Assembly (NCBI GenBank): GCA_963708515.1
Contig: CAVPSX010000012.1
Coordinates: 124,001-188,000 of the forward strand
DNA length: 64,000 nt
Reading direction: 5' to 3'
From: JAPLJM01 sp963708515
GTDB taxonomy: Bacteria; Desulfobacterota; Syntrophia; Syntrophales; Fen-1087
Below are positions 1-9,398 of this stretch, piece after piece. A model generated the notes under the pieces. It worked only from the letters and a program-made list of their open reading frames with translations, had not been told where the DNA came from and searched no databases. How positions within the stretch are numbered: position 1 is the stretch's first letter; each line of letters opens with the position of its first letter. The position numbers and the translations under genes are program-made.

Positions 1-1280
1 CGGTCGATGGCCGCCGCCGTCATCCGGCTGCATTCTCCCCAGTTGCGGTAGTCGCCGGTTCCATGAAGGTCGCGCAGGTGGCAGAATGCGGCGTAGGGCT
101 TCAGCCAGCCTGCATGTTCCATCAGGAAGGCCTGATACGCCTCGGATGCGAGGAAGCTCCGGGCCTGCCGTGCAAAGATCCTTCTGAGAAAACTCATTTT
201 GGCCGACATGACCGCTTCATAATCCACAATGCTTTTCCTGTTCAGTTTTTCAGCGGCTGCGTCGATTTCCCGAATCAGGGATGCGGAGAGGCCATCAATT
301 GCCTGCAGATTCAGGTAAAGCGGATGCAGGGCAAAAACAGAAAGGGTCGAGTAGGGATAGGCGTCGCTCCAGTTCATGCGGACGGACGTGTCGTTTACGG
401 GCAGAAGCTGGATCATCTGCAGCCCCATCTGTTTTGCCCAATCCACAAGCAGTGTCAGATCGGGAAACTCTCCCACGCCGAGACCCTTCGCCGTGCGTAG
501 GGAAAACACGGGGATGGCCAGGCCCGCGCCTTTCCAGGGGAGGGCGGCGGATCTGAATGCATAATCGGAGACGACAATCATTCGATTTTCTTCATTAACC
601 AATGCATCGGGGTCGGTCAGACGGCGATTATCGCCGGCCTCCCATTGCAGGATTTTTTTTTCCGGATCTGCAATGAAGTACTTGTACTGGAAAGGAATTT
701 CGACACGACGGACATGAAAATCGACCTGCCACTCAGGATAGCCGCTTTCGTGCAGGGGCAGTGCTTTTTCAGGGTTCCAGAGACCAAGCGCCGGGATATT
801 GCCGATGCAATAAACCGACTGTCCCGGCGCGACCCTCGGGGCCGGAACACGCAGGCGGACAGGAATGCCCTTTGCCTCACGGTTGGGACAATCCCGGATT
901 TGATCCCGCTGCGGGCGCCGGAAGATAGCCCGGCGGAAGGGAGATGTTGTAAGCATCGCTTCCGGATCAACCGGGGGGCGCCAGAAATCCCGTTGATCGA
1001 CCGTTGCGCTTCCGCAATAATCGGGTGGAGAAAAGAGACGATTACTGCCGCCTTCAAAGTGAATAGTTCCCGCGTTCCGATCATCGATCGCGTACCGGTA
1101 GGCAAAGGGTTCTCGTTCTTCTGCGGATAGCTCGATATCCACCTGCCAGAGGCCGCCCGCATGCAGACGCATGCGCAACCCGCGTTCAACCCCCCATTGT
1201 CCGAGTTCGGGCATGGAGCCGACCATCAGAACGTTCTGTCCGTAGGTCGTATGGAAAGGGAGGGAAAATAGTATCTTCAA
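1..1280 (-). CDS. malQ: 4-alpha-glucanotransferase, DPE2-like, N-terminal part (runs off the window)
   Basis: The minus strand is open from a TTG at 1280 to the window edge, about 426 residues. The TTG is preceded by AAGGA at a 7-nt spacing and lies just after an in-frame-blocking TGA in another frame, so no ATG is available. The protein begins with two starch-binding (CBM20-like) modules: the first opens FSLPFHTTYGQNVLMVGS and has MPELGQW, the second has YCIGNIPALGLWNPEKALPL. The GH77 amylomaltase domain follows (GAGLAIPVFSLRT, LPVNDTS, AYPYSTLSVFALHPLYL, FCHLRDLHGTGDYRNW). GH77 enzymes transfer alpha-1,4-glucan segments between maltodextrins or glycogen. Two N-terminal CBM20 modules in front of GH77 is the layout of plant cytosolic DPE2 rather than of ordinary bacterial MalQ. 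Catalytic residues lie outside the window. The family call is confident; the exact substrate is inferred. Confidence 0.88.
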   Translation of the reverse strand, partial: MKILFSLPFHTTYGQNVLMVGSMPELGQWGVERGLRMRLHAGGLWQVDIELSAEEREPFAYRYAIDDRNAGTIHFEGGSNRLFSPPDYCGSATVDQRDFWRPPVDPEAMLTTSPFRRAIFRRPQRDQIRDCPNREAKGIPVRLRVPAPRVAPGQSVYCIGNIPALGLWNPEKALPLHESGYPEWQVDFHVRRVEIPFQYKYFIADPEKKILQWEAGDNRRLTDPDALVNEENRMIVVSDYAFRSAALPWKGAGLAIPVFSLRTAKGLGVGEFPDLTLLVDWAKQMGLQMIQLLPVNDTSVRMNWSDAYPYSTLSVFALHPLYLNLQAIDGLSASLIREIDAAAEKLNRKSIVDYEAVMSAKMSFLRRIFARQARSFLASEAYQAFLMEHAGWLKPYAAFCHLRDLHGTGDYRNWGECSRMTAAAID

Positions 1281-1626
1281 ACAATCATCCTTAACTTTAA
1301 CTATGGTTTATAACTAACTATAAAACAAAATAAATTGTCATAAGTATGTGCAGTCGAATCCAGCATCAAACAACTTTGCCGCTTGTGAACCATTTACCAT
1401 CGTTCAAGTAAATCTTTCGCATCGAGATCCTTCAAAAATGCCTTTACTGCTGCTCAAAATCTTTTTCGCTTCATGTATGATTCAGCGTTGTTTCCACCCG
1501 GGCAAAGTATAGAAGAGAAGGAGAGGACATGTCAATGGGAAAAAGAGTACATTTAATTTGATTTTCTTCATGTTTTAATTTATGCAAGGCCCGGTGATTG
1601 AGGATGTCCAGGAAGAGAGTTTCAAG
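1281..1626. other. AT-rich intergenic region between divergent genes
   Basis: This 346-nt gap separates the glucanotransferase from the L,D-transpeptidase and must hold both promoters. Beside the glucanotransferase start is a near-palindrome at 1306-1326 (GTTTATA and TATAAAAC arms) that could be an operator. At 1529-1561 there is a 10-codon frame, MSMGKRVHLI, behind a good AGAAGGAGAGG ribosome site; it may be a leader peptide or chance. No RNA gene is recognised. Confidence 0.4.
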
Positions 1627-2379
1627 ATGCAAAAAATGCTGTGGGCGCAGACAGGACTGTTGATGCTGAGTGTGCTTTTGACATCCTGTGCTGCCTTGAA
1701 GCCGCCCGAACCGGTCATCTCGCCGCTTCAGGCGGTCGTAGTCACAACATCCGCCTGGGATCGCATCGAAGGCATTCTTCAAGGTTATGAGAGAGTCAAT
1801 CCGGATGGTCCGTGGGAGCGCAGAATCGATAAAGTTCCCGTTGTGGTCGGCCGCAACGGAATGGGCTGGGGGATCGGGCTGCATCCTCTCCCGATATCCG
1901 AAGGTCCCGTCAAACACGAGGGAGATGGCAGGGCGCCGGCCGGCATCTTCAGGCTTTCATCCGGTTTTGGCTATGCCGCTGCCGGCGACGTCTCTCGGAT
2001 CAAACTGCCTTATCAGCAGGCAACCCCGCAGTTGATATGCATTGAAGACATCCAATCCGCTTATTATAACCGCATTGTGGATGCAACCGAAATGAAATCC
2101 GACTGGCAGGGGCATGAGAAAATGCTGCGTCCGGACGATCTCTACCGACTCGGGATTGTGGTCGATCATAACATGGATCCGCCCGTGGCCGGAAGGGGCT
2201 CCTGTATTTTTATGCATATCTGGACAGGACCCTCAGAGGGAACAGCCGGCTGCACGGCCATGGCAGCGCACCATTTGAAGGAGTTGTTACACTGGCTGGA
2301 TCCCGTGGCCATACCCGTGCTGATACAAATGCCCGATCCTGAATATGGACGCTTGCGGGTCCGATGGCGTTTGCCGTAA
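1627..2379 (+). CDS. L,D-transpeptidase family lipoprotein (YkuD fold)
   Basis: A 250-residue exported lipoprotein. The start at 1627 is chosen because GGAAGAGAG lies 8 nt upstream and the protein then begins with a proper signal peptide ending in the lipobox LLTSC (Cys21). The longer reading from 1582 adds 15 residues that would precede the signal. The YkuD domain shows GDGRAPAGIFRLSSGFGYA, the histidine strand CIFMHIWTGP and the nucleophile motif EGTAGCTAM (Cys209). Enzymes of this family make 3-3 peptidoglycan crosslinks or attach proteins to peptidoglycan in the periplasm. The motif differs slightly from the classic SHGCIR, as in the lipoprotein subgroup with HIW and TAGC. The stop abuts the next reading frame. 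Substrate is not deducible. Confidence 0.85.
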   Translation: MQKMLWAQTGLLMLSVLLTSCAALKPPEPVISPLQAVVVTTSAWDRIEGILQGYERVNPDGPWERRIDKVPVVVGRNGMGWGIGLHPLPISEGPVKHEGDGRAPAGIFRLSSGFGYAAAGDVSRIKLPYQQATPQLICIEDIQSAYYNRIVDATEMKSDWQGHEKMLRPDDLYRLGIVVDHNMDPPVAGRGSCIFMHIWTGPSEGTAGCTAMAAHHLKELLHWLDPVAIPVLIQMPDPEYGRLRVRWRLP

Positions 2380-2481
2380 GTGAATAATCGTCTCCAAAAG
2401 GCGGAAAACATTTTGATGCGCCGCTTGCACACCTTTTTTATCGGTAGTGCAAAGCGCTTGTGGAGTGAAAGGTTCGTGAAA

Positions 2482-3681
2482 ATGCTGACAGAGGAGCAAT
2501 TGGGAAAATACGCCGAGGTGCTGCTGTGGGGACTGAAAACGGCCCGTAAAGGCAAATTCAGAAAAAACGACGTGATTCTGGTTCAGTACGAACCGGCTGC
2601 CGTCAGACTGGCGGAAATCCTGTATGAGCGGATTCTTGAGGCGGGGATGAACCCCGTGCAACGAATTGGACTCACGGTCGGAATGGAGCGCACTTTTTAT
2701 GCAGGGGCCGATGACCGTCAGCTTGTCTTTCAAACACCCGGCGACAGGGAGCTCATTGAGCATTTGAACGGCAGAATTTTCCTGCGGGCGCCGGGTTCGC
2801 TGACCCATCTGAAAGACATCGATCCGGTCAAAATCGGGAAATTTCTGATTTCGCGAAAACCGCTGCGCGAGATCATGGAGCACCGAGAGGAAAAAGGGTT
2901 ATACGGATGGACGCTCTGTACGCTGCCCACGCCGGAACTGTTCCGCCAGGCCAGAACAACGGGCCGGTCCTATACGGCGCAGATCATCAGGGCTTGTTAT
3001 CTCGATCATGAAGACCCCGTTCGTCAGTGGGAGATGATTCATGAAACCGTCAACGGGATCAAGAAATGGCTCAACAGCTTGAACGTGAAATTTTTTCATG
3101 TTGTGTCAGGCAACATCGATTTGAAAATCACACCCGGCGAAAAGCGAAAATGGGTGGGAATCTCCGGACACAACATCCCGAGCTTTGAGATTTTCCTGTC
3201 CCCGGACTGGCGCGGCACGGAAGGGGTGTACCATGCCAATCTGCCGTCTTTCCGCAGCGGAAATTATATCGATGGCGTGCGCTTGACCTTTGAAAAAGGC
3301 GTCGCCGTCAAGATTCGGGCTGACGTCGGCGAGGACTTTACGGTCAAGCAGTTGACGATGGATCCCGGGGCCGGCCGGGTCGGTGAGTTTTCGCTGACAG
3401 ACAAACGCTTTTCCCGGATCGACCGTTTCATGGCGGACACCCTTTTTGATGAGAATTTCGGCGGAGCCTACGGCAACTGCCACATCGCGCTGGGGTCGTC
3501 CTACATGGACACCTACAGCGGAAACCCCGTGGACATCACAAGGGCCCTGAAGAAAAAGCTGGGATTTAACGATTCCGCGCTGCACTGGGATCTGGTCAAT
3601 ACGGAGCATAAAACCGTGACGGCTCACCTGCGGTCCGGCGAAAAATGCCTTGTCTATGACAATGGCCAGTTTCAGATATAG
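2482..3681 (+). CDS. M29-family aminopeptidase
   Basis: A 399-residue protein matching the thermophilic metallo-aminopeptidase (M29/AmpS) family, which removes N-terminal residues using paired metal ions in the cytoplasm. Recognisable stretches are VILVQYEPAAVRLAEILYE near the N-terminus, the SGHNIPSFEIFLSPDW segment, the conserved EGVYHANLPSFRSG block, and the C-terminal NCHIALGSSYMDTY and LHWDLVNTE, which carry metal-ligand His, Glu and Asp residues. The frame is open back to a GTG at 2380, directly after the upstream stop. The ATG at 2482 is preferred because it gives the usual family length of about 400 and follows AAAGG. It probably shares a transcript with the upstream L,D-transpeptidase. 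Confidence 0.82.
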   Translation: MLTEEQLGKYAEVLLWGLKTARKGKFRKNDVILVQYEPAAVRLAEILYERILEAGMNPVQRIGLTVGMERTFYAGADDRQLVFQTPGDRELIEHLNGRIFLRAPGSLTHLKDIDPVKIGKFLISRKPLREIMEHREEKGLYGWTLCTLPTPELFRQARTTGRSYTAQIIRACYLDHEDPVRQWEMIHETVNGIKKWLNSLNVKFFHVVSGNIDLKITPGEKRKWVGISGHNIPSFEIFLSPDWRGTEGVYHANLPSFRSGNYIDGVRLTFEKGVAVKIRADVGEDFTVKQLTMDPGAGRVGEFSLTDKRFSRIDRFMADTLFDENFGGAYGNCHIALGSSYMDTYSGNPVDITRALKKKLGFNDSALHWDLVNTEHKTVTAHLRSGEKCLVYDNGQFQI

Positions 3682-3927
3682 AGATGCCTGATTAACGTCC
3701 GAAGCGCGATTGCGCTTGCGGCAGCGGATCAAACCCATACATCCTCTATGAAGCGGGAGAAATAAGTTTTCCAGTGAATTGACTTCGTAAAATGATTATG
3801 TTAGTGGAACAAGTGATGATGTGACCCGTGCATCCGGGATGCAGCGCCGCATTTATTATACGCGAGAACGCGAGATTAGCTCACAAACAGCGAAACGGTT
3901 TTTCAACTTTCGCAAGACGAGATATCC

Positions 3928-4662
3928 ATGATAACGAAAACATCCTGCCTGATCAGGATATTCTTAAGGTCTCTCTTTATACATTCATCATGTAATTTCT
4001 GGCGAATGCAGAATCTGGGCTTTGTCTTCGCGGTGATCCCCCTGATTAAATCCACCGGCATGGACGGCATGGAAGTATCACGCATGTTGAAGCGTCATCT
4101 GCAAATGTTCAATACCCACCCCTGCTTAGCCGGTGCTGTACTGGGATCAGTCGTTAAACTGGAAGAGGAAATACAGGATGGCCGTGAGGTTGAAGACCTG
4201 AAAAATACACTGATGGGACCTTATGCCGCGATCGGCGATGCCTTTTTCTCGGGAACCTGGCGCCCTTTTGCGGCAATCGGAGCGGTCGTGCTGATGATGG
4301 AAGGGGTGTATTGGGCGCCCCTGTTTTTTTTAATCCTATACATTCCTGTGTCTTTTTATGTCCGCCTGAAAGGGTTTATCGAAGGCTATCGCAGGGGCAG
4401 GCGGGGTATTGACTTCATTGGCGGGCTGAATCTTCAGGGCCTTGCGGGCAATGTCCGCTGGTTATCTGTCATGTTATTGGGGATATTGGCGACGCTGCTA
4501 TTTCGCAGCACCGGGAATACCTATGCGGTTGTTCCGGAGCCCCTGCTCGGGGTCCTTTTTTTGGGGGTCATCCTGCTTTGTTTCTGGATGATAGCACGCG
4601 GGATATCCGCCATGAAAATCCTGTATGGGGCGGTTGCCCTTTTATTGTTGTTATCTTTTTGA
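3928..4662 (+). CDS. PTS system mannose/fructose/sorbose-family EIID component
   Basis: A 244-residue membrane protein of the EIID-Man family. The family signature is at the N-terminus (LIRIFLRSLFIHSSCNFWRMQNLGF, shown here as LIRIFLRSLF then WRMQNLGF), followed by FNTHPCLAGAVLGSVVKLEEE and a C-terminal half with several hydrophobic segments. EIID works with EIIC as the membrane channel of mannose-type phosphotransferase systems. It is followed after 1 nt by HPr and then by EI, clearly one operon. The matching EIIA, EIIB and EIIC lie at 15.7-17.5 kb on the same strand, so the system is complete but split. The upstream 246-nt gap holds only a weak TTGACT-type -35 near 3779 and a short palindrome at 3830-3842. 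The sugar, if any, cannot be read from sequence. Confidence 0.88.
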   Translation: MITKTSCLIRIFLRSLFIHSSCNFWRMQNLGFVFAVIPLIKSTGMDGMEVSRMLKRHLQMFNTHPCLAGAVLGSVVKLEEEIQDGREVEDLKNTLMGPYAAIGDAFFSGTWRPFAAIGAVVLMMEGVYWAPLFFLILYIPVSFYVRLKGFIEGYRRGRRGIDFIGGLNLQGLAGNVRWLSVMLLGILATLLFRSTGNTYAVVPEPLLGVLFLGVILLCFWMIARGISAMKILYGAVALLLLLSF

Positions 4663-4663
4663 T

Positions 4664-4933
4664 ATGGAACAGATCAAGACCTTTGAAATAAAAAATAAAC
4701 TGGGCATGCATGCGCGCGTGGCCGCGAAACTGGTACAGGTGGCGACAAGATTCAAATCCAGAATCTACTTTGAGAAGGATGGATGGGAAGTCAACGGCAA
4801 AAGCCTGTTAGGGATTTTAACTCTCGAATGTCCAATGGGGAGTCGTTTGATTATCCGTGCCCGGGGCAAGGATGCACCTGAGGCGATTGCGGCCTTGGGC
4901 AAGCTGATCGAAAGCAAGTTTGATGAAGAATAG
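4664..4933 (+). CDS. ptsH: Phosphocarrier protein HPr
   Basis: An 89-residue HPr. The phospho-accepting histidine is His16 in NKLGMHARVAAKLVQ. A serine in the regulatory position is present (Ser47 in NGKSLLGILTL), so it could be a substrate of HPr kinase; in related genomes hprK lies downstream of rpoN, which is cut by the window end. HPr passes phosphate from EI to EIIA in the cytoplasm. The ATG at 4664 begins 1 nt after the EIID stop, indicating translational coupling; EI follows after 24 nt. Confidence 0.95.
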   Translation: MEQIKTFEIKNKLGMHARVAAKLVQVATRFKSRIYFEKDGWEVNGKSLLGILTLECPMGSRLIIRARGKDAPEAIAALGKLIESKFDEE

Positions 4934-4957
4934 TGAAAATGTTAAAGGTCTGAATGC

Positions 4958-6736
4958 ATGATGGAAACACCTAAAAAAACCTTTGCCCTGAAGGGCATTG
5001 CCGTTTCTCCCGGAGTCGTGATCGGGAAGGCTTATCTCTTTGATCGACTGGATGCCCAGATCTCCTTTTACAAGCTGAGCGATCCATCGCTCGTGACCAA
5101 GGAGATCAAACGGCTTCGCACCGCTCTCAGGGCATCGGAAAAACAACTTATTGAAATCAAGGAAAAATTGAGTCATCTGAAGGTGAATGAGCCCCTTTTT
5201 ATCATTGATGTACACATCATGATCCTCAGAGACCGCAGATTCATTCGCCATACCATCCGGTATATCCGTAAAATGAGCGTCAATGCCGAATGGGCCGTCC
5301 GGATGACCATTGATAAGTACAGGGAAATATTTGACAGATTTGAAGATGAATACCTGAAGGGTCGCTTCAGCGATATCCGCTATGTCGGCCAGATGGTTCT
5401 CCGAAAGCTTGGCGGGGGAAGGAACCCGGTCATCTCGGATATCGGCGAAGGCGTTATCATCATCTCCTCGGATCTATCCCCTGCCGATACGGCTCAGATG
5501 AAAATTGAAAACGTCTTGGGATTTGCGACGGATATCGGCGGTAAAACGTCCCATACAGCCATCGTGGCGCGGTCTCTGAAAATCCCCGCCGTCGTCGGGC
5601 TGGAAAGCATTACCCGCCGCGTGCGAACCAATGATTCCATTGTCATTGACGGTTCAGCCGGGCTCGTCATTGTCAATCCTGACCCCGAAATGGTCCGGCG
5701 CTATGAAGACAAGAAGCGGCATTATGCAGAAGCCAGAGCCATCTCTCTCAAGGATGCGGCCCTTCCGGCCGTCACGCGAGACGGCCGGCATATCGCGATC
5801 GGGGGCAATATCGAGTTTGTCGAGGAAATCCCATCGGCCATCACGCACGGCGCCGACGGGATCGGGCTTTACCGGACCGAATTCATCTACATCAACCGGG
5901 AAAACATGCCCACAGAGGAGGATCATTTCGTCAATTATAAGCGGGTTGCGGGAACGGAGGAACTAGCCTGGTCCACCATCCGGACCTTTGATCTCGGCGG
6001 CGACAAGTTTCTATCGGCTCCCAAGCTGGCAAAGGAAATGAACCCCCGGATGGGACTTCGCGCGATCCGCTTTTGTCTCAAAGAAGAAGAGCTTTTCAAG
6101 ATCCAACTGCGTGCCATGCTCCGGGCCAGCGCCTTTGGAAAAGTCCGGATTCTCCTTCCCATGATTTCCAGCGTTGAGGAAATCAGAAAAACAAAAATCA
6201 TTTTATCACAAGTGAAAGATGACCTTCTGGTACAGGGCATTCCTGTCCATGACCGCGTTGAAATCGGCGCTATGATAGAGGTTCCCGCCGCCGTGGTCAT
6301 TGCGGACAAGCTGGCCCGGGAGGTTGACTTTTTTAGTATCGGCACAAATGACCTGATCCAGTATGTCCTGGCCATTGACCGCGTCAATGAACAGGTCACC
6401 TATCTCTATGAGCCCCTCCATCCTGCGGTTTTAAGGCTCATCCGGCACATCGTGAAAATCGGCCATCGCGCGGGCATCCGGGTAGCCATGTGTGGAGAAA
6501 TGGCCGGCGAACCCGCCTACACGATGATTCTGATGGGTCTGGAGCTGGATGAACTCAGCATGAATCCGCTGGCGATACCCCGGGTCAAGCGGATCATCCG
6601 CGGTTCAACCATGAAAGAAGCGCGGGTTTTACTAAAGAAAGTGATGACTTTTTCCTCGGCTGCAGAAACCAGGGAATATGTGGAACAGGTGATGCGGGAG
6701 AAATTCCCGGAAGATTTTCTAATGAACGATCAGTGA
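4958..6736 (+). CDS. ptsI: Phosphoenolpyruvate-protein phosphotransferase, PTS enzyme I
   Basis: A 592-residue enzyme I of normal length. It starts the PTS phosphorelay by autophosphorylation from PEP and transfer to HPr. The N-terminal domain has KGIAVSPGVVIGKAYLF; the phospho-histidine is His199 in GGKTSHTAIVARS. The PEP-binding barrel has GADGIGLYRTEF, FFSIGTNDLIQY and the catalytic cysteine motif RVAMCGEMAGEP. Two adjacent ATGs (4958, 4961) are possible starts; AAAGG lies about 9 nt before the first. It is the third gene of the EIID-HPr-EI operon, and plsB follows after 16 nt. Confidence 0.96.
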   Translation: MMETPKKTFALKGIAVSPGVVIGKAYLFDRLDAQISFYKLSDPSLVTKEIKRLRTALRASEKQLIEIKEKLSHLKVNEPLFIIDVHIMILRDRRFIRHTIRYIRKMSVNAEWAVRMTIDKYREIFDRFEDEYLKGRFSDIRYVGQMVLRKLGGGRNPVISDIGEGVIIISSDLSPADTAQMKIENVLGFATDIGGKTSHTAIVARSLKIPAVVGLESITRRVRTNDSIVIDGSAGLVIVNPDPEMVRRYEDKKRHYAEARAISLKDAALPAVTRDGRHIAIGGNIEFVEEIPSAITHGADGIGLYRTEFIYINRENMPTEEDHFVNYKRVAGTEELAWSTIRTFDLGGDKFLSAPKLAKEMNPRMGLRAIRFCLKEEELFKIQLRAMLRASAFGKVRILLPMISSVEEIRKTKIILSQVKDDLLVQGIPVHDRVEIGAMIEVPAAVVIADKLAREVDFFSIGTNDLIQYVLAIDRVNEQVTYLYEPLHPAVLRLIRHIVKIGHRAGIRVAMCGEMAGEPAYTMILMGLELDELSMNPLAIPRVKRIIRGSTMKEARVLLKKVMTFSSAAETREYVEQVMREKFPEDFLMNDQ

Positions 6737-6752
6737 GCAATGAAACAGCGTG

Positions 6753-9377
6753 ATGTCGATGCAAGCAGATGATCGGATAAAAGAGAAGGATGCGTTTTAC
6801 GCGCAATGTATTTATGAAAAGGAGAACTTTCCCCTTTTCTGGCTCATGAAAAAAGTGTTGTCCGGGGTGAATCTGGCCGACCAGTATGTGGAATCCCTTA
6901 AAAAGCTTGCGGATACGGGCGTTGTTGTGTATGCGCTCAAACAGAAAAGTCAGCTCAACAGTCTGATCATCCGGGAGTTGTCTGCGCGCAAGGGGATTCC
7001 TCGACCGGTCTATTCCCACAATTGCAATATGATCTTCTGGCAACCCTTTTCAAAGGCTTTTAAAGCGATCCAGACATTCATATCCCATCTCGTTTTCAAA
7101 AGAACCATCCTGAATGCAAATAAAAACAATTATTTGAAAAATATCGTCCGTGAGCGGCAGCATGCCATCATCCATCTGGGGGGATCGGAGTTCGTCGAAG
7201 ACGCTTATGCTGACGGCGCCCTCATGCAACTGCTGGAGGCCCAGAAGGAAATTAATGTTCCTGTTTACATTGTTCCCCAGTTGATCACATACGGTAGGCG
7301 GCGGGAAAAAGAAAATGAAAATCTCATCAATATCCTGTTCGGCCAGTCCGACCATACCAGCGCCCTGCAGCGCGTCATTACCTTTCTGCGGTACGCCAAT
7401 AAGGCCATTGTGATTCCAGCAGAAGCCGTCGATCTATCCCGGTTCATGAAGGAAAACAAAGACCTCTATCCGGGCGAGATGGTGCAGCGACTGCGCGGAG
7501 AACTGATTGACCGCATCGACGAGGAAAAAACAGCGATGGTCGGGCCGGCGCTGAAATCTAGGGAAGCGCTGATCGGCATGACCCTGAAGGATGAGGACCT
7601 CATCCGGTTCATGGAAAATATGGCCGCCGGCGGGAAAAAGGACTATCCGGGAATTCTAAAGGAAGCCAGAAAATACATTCATGAAATCGCATCCGACGAA
7701 AGAGAAATGTACATCGAAATATGGGACAAGATTCTGACCTGGCTGTGGAACAATATCTATGACGGCGTCGTGGTGGATCAGGAAGGAATGGCAAAGATAC
7801 GAAATATTTCCAAAAAAATGCCGTTAGTGATTATCCCGTGCCACCGGAGTCATATCGACTACCTGTTGCTTTCCTATGTCCTGTACAAGCACAACATCCA
7901 GATGCCCTTCGTCGCCGCCGGGACGAACCTGTTGTTCTTCCCGCTTGGTTATATCTTCAGGAAATCAGGGGCTTTCTTTATGCGCCGGAGTTTCAAGGGG
8001 AACCCGTTGTACGCAGAGGTCTTTTCTAAATATGTAAAAGTTCTGCTCAAGGAAGGGTTTCCCCTGGAATTTTTCATTGAGGGAGGCAGAAGCCGCACGG
8101 GGAAGATGATCATGCCGAAGTATGGTCTGCTGTCCACGATCATTCAAGCCTATCAGGAAGGCGCCTGTGAAGATCTCGCACTGATTCCCGTATATATTGG
8201 CTATGACCGCGTGATCGAGGAAAAATCTTACCTGAAGGAACTCGGCGGAGCGGCCAAGGTCAGGGAAAAAACCACGGACCTGATCAGAAGCTCAAAAGTT
8301 CTGCGCAAGCGTTACGGTCGGGTCTATCTGAATATCGGTGAACCGATTCAGATGAAGTCTTATCTGGCCGAGCTGGGGAAAAAGTTTGAAGACATGATGC
8401 TTGAAGAAAGACAGAGCATTTACCGCAAAATCGGCTATGAAATCGTCCTGCGGATCGAAAATGTATCCGTTGTCACTCCCTATGCCCTGATTGCTGCAGG
8501 GCTCTTGAGTCATGACCGGCGCGGGATGTCCCACAACGATCTGATGACCGTTCTCAACACCTTTTATGACTACCTTGCTCACCGGCAGATCCCGCTTGCG
8601 GAAACCCTGTCCAATCGTCGCAAGGCCATGCGGGACGCGCTGGACCTGCTGGAACAAGGCGGCATGATCTCCCGCGTGGGGACAGAGGAGGAAGAGGAAG
8701 ACGAATTCGAAGAAATCGTTTATTCTCTCGAAGACGACAAACGCATGAATCTTGAATATTACAAGAACAATATCCTGAATTATTTCCTGCCCATAAGCTT
8801 TGTGGCCACATCCATTTTATCCAATCAAAATGACATGGTCCCGCTGACGCAGATTATTGAAGATTACCGGTTTTTTAAAAAAATATTCCATCGGGAATTC
8901 ATCTTCGACCAGACCACAGACGATCTGGATGAGGTCAATGAAGTTCTCACTTATCTGCATCATCAGGGCATGATTGTCGCCGGGGAACACAGTGAGCAGG
9001 CCTGGATCGAGGTCAAGGGAAGGGGACGGACCCATCTTAAACCTTTTGCCGGCCTGATCAGCAACTACATTGAATCCTACTGGGTGGTTATTCGCGGCGC
9101 ATCTTCTCTAAAGAAAGGCCCCATGCAGAAAAAAGATTTAATCAAGAAAATACACGGGCTCGGCGCCAAAATGTACCGCAAGGGTGAAATCCGGCGGTCT
9201 GAGTCCCTTTCCCAGTCAAACTTCGAGGGCGCCCTGCGTGTCTTTCAGGAATCCGATATTCTTCTCCTGAACGAAATCGGGGAAAAGGGGGACAAGAAGT
9301 TCGTCCAGACTTATGCGCTGGCGGACGACCGATCTGCCATAGAAGCCCTGCGCCGTCGACTTTTTAAGTTTCTATAA
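6753..9377 (+). CDS. plsB: Glycerol-3-phosphate 1-O-acyltransferase PlsB
   Basis: An 874-residue membrane-associated acyltransferase making 1-acyl-glycerol-3-phosphate, the first step of phospholipid synthesis. The four acyltransferase blocks are visible in order: IIPCHRSHIDYLLLSY (catalytic HxxxxD), GAFFMRRSF, FIEGGRSRTGK and LALIPVYIGYDRVIEE. Long N- and C-terminal regions flank this core, as in PlsB rather than the short PlsC. A GTG at 6750 sits immediately before the ATG at 6753, and no strong ribosome site decides between them. The gene is 16 nt after ptsI and is probably cotranscribed, coupling lipid synthesis to the PTS operon only by position. An acidic patch (EEEEEDEFEEI) occurs near residue 650. 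Confidence 0.93.
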   Translation: MSMQADDRIKEKDAFYAQCIYEKENFPLFWLMKKVLSGVNLADQYVESLKKLADTGVVVYALKQKSQLNSLIIRELSARKGIPRPVYSHNCNMIFWQPFSKAFKAIQTFISHLVFKRTILNANKNNYLKNIVRERQHAIIHLGGSEFVEDAYADGALMQLLEAQKEINVPVYIVPQLITYGRRREKENENLINILFGQSDHTSALQRVITFLRYANKAIVIPAEAVDLSRFMKENKDLYPGEMVQRLRGELIDRIDEEKTAMVGPALKSREALIGMTLKDEDLIRFMENMAAGGKKDYPGILKEARKYIHEIASDEREMYIEIWDKILTWLWNNIYDGVVVDQEGMAKIRNISKKMPLVIIPCHRSHIDYLLLSYVLYKHNIQMPFVAAGTNLLFFPLGYIFRKSGAFFMRRSFKGNPLYAEVFSKYVKVLLKEGFPLEFFIEGGRSRTGKMIMPKYGLLSTIIQAYQEGACEDLALIPVYIGYDRVIEEKSYLKELGGAAKVREKTTDLIRSSKVLRKRYGRVYLNIGEPIQMKSYLAELGKKFEDMMLEERQSIYRKIGYEIVLRIENVSVVTPYALIAAGLLSHDRRGMSHNDLMTVLNTFYDYLAHRQIPLAETLSNRRKAMRDALDLLEQGGMISRVGTEEEEEDEFEEIVYSLEDDKRMNLEYYKNNILNYFLPISFVATSILSNQNDMVPLTQIIEDYRFFKKIFHREFIFDQTTDDLDEVNEVLTYLHHQGMIVAGEHSEQAWIEVKGRGRTHLKPFAGLISNYIESYWVVIRGASSLKKGPMQKKDLIKKIHGLGAKMYRKGEIRRSESLSQSNFEGALRVFQESDILLLNEIGEKGDKKFVQTYALADDRSAIEALRRRLFKFL

Positions 9378-9398
9378 TGATATCCAGCCGATCATGAA

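Noticed and set aside
3830..3842. Palindrome GCATCCGGGATGC as a terminator
   Set aside because: No T-run follows on either strand, so it is not a rho-independent terminator; too short to assign another role.
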